64,000 nucleotides of DNA. It comes from Clostridiales bacterium FE2011 (GTDB lineage: Bacteria; Bacillota; Clostridia; Christensenellales; Aristaeellaceae). Each line of letters starts with the position of its first letter. Within the stretch, counting starts at the first letter, position 1. Below the pieces are notes generated by a model, which saw only the letters and a program-made list of their open reading frames with translations, was not told the DNA's origin and did not search any database. Position numbers and translations under genes: made by a program. Positions 58,536 through 64,000 of this stretch are shown here, piece after piece. The stretch covers positions 2,604,001 through 2,668,000 of the forward strand of contig CP069418.1 in NCBI GenBank assembly GCA_017569305.1, given 5' to 3'.

Positions 58536-59279
58536 ATGAAAAGGGAACTGACGCTGGACGAGATCCACGAGGAGCTGCTCTGCCAGCTGCGGGACATCAA
58601 GGCGATCTGTGACAGGCACGGGATTGAGTACAACCTGATGTGCGGAACGCTGCTGGGCGCGGTGCGCCACAAGGGGTTCATTCCCTGGGATGACGACGTG
58701 GACCTGCTGATGACCCGGGAGGAATTCACCAAATTCCGTCAGATTTATCCCAAAGAATGTGACAGCCGGTTTGAGCTGACCTACCTGGACACCTGGACAC
58801 CCCGGGTGATGAACCGGGATCCGGAGAAGGCGGCCGCCTTTACGGACTTCTTTATCCTGGATCCGCTGCCGCCGGAAGGCTGGCAGAGGAAACTGCATCT
58901 GCTGCACCTGCACCTGCTGCAGGGCATGATGAAAAAGAACGTGGATTACAGCCGGTTCAACCTGAAGAACCGGATCCTGCTGAAGGCGACCCACCTGCTG
59001 GGCATGCCCTTCAGCTATGCCTGGAAAGCAAAGCGGTACGACAAGGTGTCCACCCGGATCAGGAGCGGGAACGACCTGCACATGTCCAATGGCGCGTTTG
59101 AGCTGATGACGCATGTGTGGCATCCGGAACAGTTTGCCGAAAAAATCACGGCGCCCTTTGAGGACGTGGAGTGCCTGATTCCGAAGAAGTATGACGAGGT
59201 GCTGACCGTGCTCTTCGGACCGGACTATATGATGCCGCCACCGGAAGCGGAACGGGTTGCGAAGCATTTGGATCTCTGA
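58536..59279 (+). CDS. LicD-family phosphotransferase
   Basis: A 247-residue LicD-type nucleotidyltransferase-fold protein. Seen: EYNLMCGTLLGAVRHKGFIP followed by WDDDVDLLM, with the metal-binding acidic cluster at 52-56. LicD proteins transfer phosphocholine or a related phospho-substituent to teichoic acids or capsule. In this group it would decorate the polymer begun by the sugar transferase. The actual substituent is unknown. Confidence 0.9.
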   Translation: MKRELTLDEIHEELLCQLRDIKAICDRHGIEYNLMCGTLLGAVRHKGFIPWDDDVDLLMTREEFTKFRQIYPKECDSRFELTYLDTWTPRVMNRDPEKAAAFTDFFILDPLPPEGWQRKLHLLHLHLLQGMMKKNVDYSRFNLKNRILLKATHLLGMPFSYAWKAKRYDKVSTRIRSGNDLHMSNGAFELMTHVWHPEQFAEKITAPFEDVECLIPKKYDEVLTVLFGPDYMMPPPEAERVAKHLDL

Positions 59280-59295
59280 TCCAAATACTTCACAA

Positions 59296-59450
59296 CAATT
59301 CATAATTCATAATTCACAATTCATAATTTTGAATTGTCAACCTGGCTTTTACTTCCTGAAATAAGGAAAGCTGGCAGTATGTGACATGGAATTGCGGCAG
59401 GGAAAAGCATACAATCATTATGAATTATGAATTCTGAATTGTGAATTCAG
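59296..59450. repeat. intergenic segment bounded by inverted AT-rich words
   Basis: The left arm (59296-59335) carries AATTCATAATTCA words and the right arm (59417-59448) their inverse with TTATGAATT. The core is about 80 bases and differs from that at 56616. A stem TTTCCTTATTTCAGGAAG-like pairing lies in the core near 59350-59375. Confidence 0.5.
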
Positions 59451-59479
59451 AGATTGACGAGAAACGGGGATAAGACCAG

Positions 59480-60289
59480 GTGGACATGTTTTTCTGCCCC
59501 CTGTACTCCGGATCAAGCGGAAACGCGCTGTTCTGCCAGTACGGGAACACAAGGCTGCTGATTGACGCGGGGAAGTCCGGGAAGACGATCGAGGACGCAC
59601 TGGCTTCCATCGGCGCGGATATACGGAGCATCAGCGGGGTACTGATTACCCATGAACACAGCGACCACATTTCCGGCGCGGGCGTGCTGGCGCGGAAATA
59701 TAACCTGCCGCTGTATGCCACGAGGGAGACCTGGTGGGCGATGCGGGGCAAACTGGGAAAGATTCCGCAGGAATGCATGCGGGAGATCGAAGCCGGAAAG
59801 GATTTCTGGCTCGGCGATATCGGCGTGGTACCCTTTTCCATTCCGCATGACGCGGCGGATCCGGTAGGCTTCAGGCTGTACGGCGGAAACCTGAGCGTTT
59901 CCACAGCGACGGACCTGGGCTATTTTTCGGAAGATGTGTACGCCAATGTGGCGGGCAGCACGCTGGTGCTGCTGGAAAGCAATCACGACCCGGATATGCT
60001 GCGGGCCAACCCGCGGTATAACGCGGCGCTGAAGGCACGGATCCTGGGGGATCACGGCCACCTGAGCAACGAAGCATGCTCATCAGCGCTGCTGCGGCTG
60101 ATCAATGCCGGGACGGGCAATGTGATCCTCGGCCACCTGAGCGGAGAGAACAATACGCCCACGCTGGCCCGGAAAGTATCCTCTGACGCACTGGCCCGGG
60201 AAGGCATCCGGCCGGGGGAGGACATCCGGATGGAGGTAGCGCTGCGGGACGAGGTCGGCAGCGTCTATATACTGAAAGAGAGAACATAA
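59480..60289 (+). CDS. metallo-beta-lactamase-fold hydrolase, WalJ/YycJ type
   Basis: A 269-residue MBL protein with the metal motif THEHSDH (57-63), LYSGSSGNA at the N-terminus, a later DLG in STATDLGYF and ESNHD, and GHLS. This matches WalJ/YycJ, a DNA exonuclease-like protein usually next to walKR. Here walKR is absent. The start is GTG 59480 (GGGGA nine bases before) or the ATG two codons on. Confidence 0.9.
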   Translation: MDMFFCPLYSGSSGNALFCQYGNTRLLIDAGKSGKTIEDALASIGADIRSISGVLITHEHSDHISGAGVLARKYNLPLYATRETWWAMRGKLGKIPQECMREIEAGKDFWLGDIGVVPFSIPHDAADPVGFRLYGGNLSVSTATDLGYFSEDVYANVAGSTLVLLESNHDPDMLRANPRYNAALKARILGDHGHLSNEACSSALLRLINAGTGNVILGHLSGENNTPTLARKVSSDALAREGIRPGEDIRMEVALRDEVGSVYILKERT

Positions 60290-60293
60290 GGTT

Positions 60294-62198
<1,905 letters not shown>

Positions 62199-62217
62199 TA
62201 CAAGATACAGTATATGA

Positions 62218-62250
62218 CGCCCGGAACCGAAAGGTTCCGGGCGATTTGTA
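62218..62250 (+). terminator. terminator after the ABC-F gene
   Basis: An 11-bp stem CGCCCGGAACC-GAAA-GGTTCCGGGCG (with a GAAA loop) has a modest T-rich tail. Confidence 0.7.
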
Positions 62251-62514
62251 TGTTTCAGGGGGACTGTAAATAGACACACATGATGGGGTGTATATAAATA
62301 TCGGACGAAAGCATTGATAAATAAAGAAAGATTATGTTGTAAAATTGAAAAATATTTTTTTGAGACCAGGAAAAGGGAGAATAGGCGAAAAATAGGGACA
62401 CACCAGTAACAGTGTTCACATTGGAATGACGTAAAGCACGTAAAACCGTCGTTTACAGGAAATCGAAAAAGTAAAAAAGTTCAAAAAAAATTTCAAAAAA
62501 CTGCTTTTTACCTC

Positions 62515-62543
62515 TTGAAAAAAAATCAGAACTCATATATAAT
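62515..62543 (+). promoter_or_regulatory. sigma-A promoter of the S10 operon
   Basis: TTGAAA (62515-62520) and a perfect TATAAT (62538-62543) are spaced 17 bases, preceded by A/T tracts. Confidence 0.85.
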
Positions 62544-62554
62544 TCTCCTGTTGT

Positions 62555-62700
62555 CTGTTTAGGGATGAAGTGGTAAGTTGCCGTCCGGCCAGACGGGTAA
62601 TTATCACGGACCAGCCCGCTAATCGGGCGACGGACTCGAAGGCGTCAGAGAGGATCTGCACCTGCAGTGGATCCCGGAGAACGCAAACGAGAACGAATTG
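62555..62700 (+). ncRNA. structured leader of the S10 operon (candidate autoregulatory RNA)
   Basis: The leader contains CGTC-CGGCCA-GACG, CCCG-CTAAT-CGGG and a GGATC/GATCC pairing around CTGCACCTGCAG. S10 operon leaders in other bacteria bind ribosomal protein L4 to repress the operon. The similarity of this one to any described leader class has not been tested. Confidence 0.45.
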
Positions 62701-62715
62701 AGGAGGTTAACAGGA

Positions 62716-63024
62716 ATGGCCAACCAGAAAATCCGTATCAAGCTGAAGAGCTACGAGCACAAACTGATCGACCAGAGCGCGGAGCGGATCGTTGAAACCG
62801 CAAAGCGTACCGGCGCTCGTGTCTCCGGCCCCATCCCGCTCCCCACGGAAAGGGAGATCGTCACTATCCTTCGCGCCGTCCATAAGTACAAGGACAGCCG
62901 CGAACAGTTCGAACGCCGCACCCATAAGCGGTTGATCGACATCAACAATCCGAATCCCAAGACGGTGGACGCCATGATGAAGCTCGATCTTCCTGCTGGT
63001 GTCGAAATCGAAATGAAACTGTGA
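62716..63024 (+). CDS. rpsJ: ribosomal protein uS10
   Basis: A 102-residue S10 protein ([20 protein letters not shown], then [14 protein letters not shown] and RTHKRLIDI), full length. AGGAGG precedes ATG 62716; the in-frame AGG-rich codons upstream are the binding site, not coding. First gene of the ribosomal operon. Confidence 0.98.
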   Translation: MANQKIRIKLKSYEHKLIDQSAERIVETAKRTGARVSGPIPLPTEREIVTILRAVHKYKDSREQFERRTHKRLIDINNPNPKTVDAMMKLDLPAGVEIEMKL

Positions 63025-63043
63025 GGCAGGAGGAGCGATTAAT

Positions 63044-63685
63044 ATGAAGAAAGCGATCGTGGGCAAAAAGATCGGCATGACGCAGGTCTTCACTGAAGAC
63101 GGCCGTCTCGTACCGGTCACCGTGATTGAAGCGGGCCCCTGCACAGTGGTGCAGACCAAGAACATCGAAAGCGACGGCTACGATGCCGTACAGGTCGGTT
63201 TCGGCGACCTGACCGAGAACCGCGCCAAGAAACTGCTCACCAAGCCTGAAATCGGCCACTTCAAGAAGGCCGGCGTGGAGGCCAAGCGCACCCTGCGTGA
63301 ATTCCGGTTTGAAGACTGCAGCAGCTACAAAGTCGGCGACGTTCTGAAGTGCGACCAGTTCGCCCAGGGCGACAAGATCGACATCACCGGAACCAGCAAG
63401 GGTCACGGATACACCGGTCCCATCCAGCGGTGGAACCAGCACACCGGCCCCATGGCTCACGGCTCCAAGTATCACCGCGGCGTGGGTTCCATGAGCGCGA
63501 ACTCCGACCCCAGCCGGGTATTCAAGAACAAGCACATGGCCGGCCACTACGGTGTGGATAAGGTCACGGTGCAGAACCTGGAAGTCGTCCAGGTGGACGC
63601 GGAACGCAACCTGCTGCTGGTCAAGGGCGCTGTGCCCGGCCCCAACGAAGGTCTGCTGATTATCCGTGACACCTGCAAGGCCTGA
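63044..63685 (+). CDS. rplC: ribosomal protein uL3
   Basis: A 213-residue L3 protein. It begins [20 protein letters not shown] and contains the conserved [18 protein letters not shown] loop and [11 protein letters not shown]. Length is normal. It follows rpsJ by 19 bases with GGAGG upstream. Confidence 0.98.
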   Translation: MKKAIVGKKIGMTQVFTEDGRLVPVTVIEAGPCTVVQTKNIESDGYDAVQVGFGDLTENRAKKLLTKPEIGHFKKAGVEAKRTLREFRFEDCSSYKVGDVLKCDQFAQGDKIDITGTSKGHGYTGPIQRWNQHTGPMAHGSKYHRGVGSMSANSDPSRVFKNKHMAGHYGVDKVTVQNLEVVQVDAERNLLLVKGAVPGPNEGLLIIRDTCKA

Positions 63686-63708
63686 AGCTGAGCAAGGAGG
63701 AAGAGACA

Positions 63709-64000
63709 ATGGCAAAAACCGCACTTTATAATATGGAAGGAAAGACCATCGGCGAAGTTGAGCTGAGCGACGAGATCTTCGCGGCTCCGATCAACGAAGC
63801 AGCGATGCACCTGATGGTCCGCTCCTACCTGGCAGCACAGCGCCAGGGAACACAGAGCTCCCTGACCCGCGGCGAAGTCCGCGGAGGCGGCCGGAAGATC
63901 TACCGCCAGAAGGGCACCGGTAACGCCCGCCACCATGGCAACCGCGCACCCCAGTTCAAGCACGGCGGTGTCGTGTTCGCCCCCAAGCCCCGTGATTACG
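63709..64000 (+). CDS. rplD: ribosomal protein uL4, N-terminal part (cut by window end)
   Basis: The first 97 codons of L4: [20 protein letters not shown], then [20 protein letters not shown] and the [19 protein letters not shown] segment of the extended loop that reaches the exit tunnel. AAGGAGG precedes ATG 63709. In other bacteria L4 represses this operon by binding its leader. Confidence 0.97.
   Translation, partial: MAKTALYNMEGKTIGEVELSDEIFAAPINEAAMHLMVRSYLAAQRQGTQSSLTRGEVRGGGRKIYRQKGTGNARHHGNRAPQFKHGGVVFAPKPRDY

Larger units (their letters stand above)
62199..62715. promoter_or_regulatory. 517-base control region before the S10 ribosomal operon
   Basis: No gene is seen. A terminator for the ABC-F gene comes first. 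A long AT-rich stretch follows (62250-62535) with runs of A and T that could act as an UP element, then the rpsJ promoter. The remainder is a GC-richer transcribed leader of about 165 bases before the rpsJ start. Confidence 0.6.

Overview
The window is 64 kb of a gene-dense, fairly GC-rich chromosome with strong AGGAGG-type ribosome binding sites, LacI/AraC-controlled sugar operons, ParA/ParB, a WalJ-type hydrolase and the start of a Firmicutes-style S10 ribosomal operon. I infer a plant-polysaccharide-degrading gut or rumen Clostridia. The exact lineage cannot be fixed from the sequence alone. No tRNA, rRNA, CRISPR array, prophage or insertion sequence was seen.

Layout. 1-1.6 kb: the end of an alpha/beta hydrolase and a secreted protein of unknown function. 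1.6-7.0 kb (minus): GH38 alpha-mannosidase, a glycerophosphodiesterase and an MFS sugar transporter. 7.2-14.4 kb: a PdxA-family dehydrogenase, a 1-phosphofructokinase-family kinase (minus), and a five-gene operon (class II aldolase, FGGY kinase, GatD-like dehydrogenase, aldo/keto reductase, FucU mutarotase). 14.5-24.6 kb: a CUT1 sugar importer without its ATPase, two coupled AraC regulators, a MelA-type GH4 alpha-galactosidase, a LacI repressor and a GH31 glycosidase. 24.8-33.8 kb: rhamnulokinase and rhamnulose-1-P aldolase, converging on an RbsACB-type importer operon that ends in L-fucose isomerase. 34-35.6 kb: a GNAT protein and a hairpin-packed non-coding island. 35.6-38.7 kb: a small protein, glycerate kinase and a GntP permease. 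38.9-45.4 kb: a response regulator, histidine kinase, MacB-like ABC exporter and membrane-anchored accessory protein. 45.5-53.5 kb: small enzymes, a diguanylate cyclase, duplicated rpiB genes, and zinc/manganese-type ABC genes. 54-60.3 kb: parA-parB, a sugar transferase, a split transketolase, LicD and WalJ. 60.3-64 kb: an ABC-F ATPase, then rpsJ-rplC-rplD.

How the genes fit together. The first 34 kb is a sugar-utilisation island. Glycosidases (GH38, GH4, GH31) release mannose, galactose and glucose or xylose, and two ABC importers and one MFS carrier bring sugars in. The 8.3-14.4 kb genes form a plausible oxido-reductive route from D-galactose through galactitol and D-tagatose to triose phosphates. 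Rhamnose and fucose enzymes form a hybrid set: FucI with RhaB and RhaD, without RhaA, FucK or FucA. Two LacI-type palindromes recur at promoters of separate operons and appear to tie the island into regulons.

The most unusual signals are non-coding. The 34.9-35.5 kb island is packed with hairpins of one architecture but different stem sequences. A dispersed repeat with two conserved cores is shared between 35 kb and 55.8 kb. Several intergenic segments are bounded by short iterated AT-rich words in inverted orientation.
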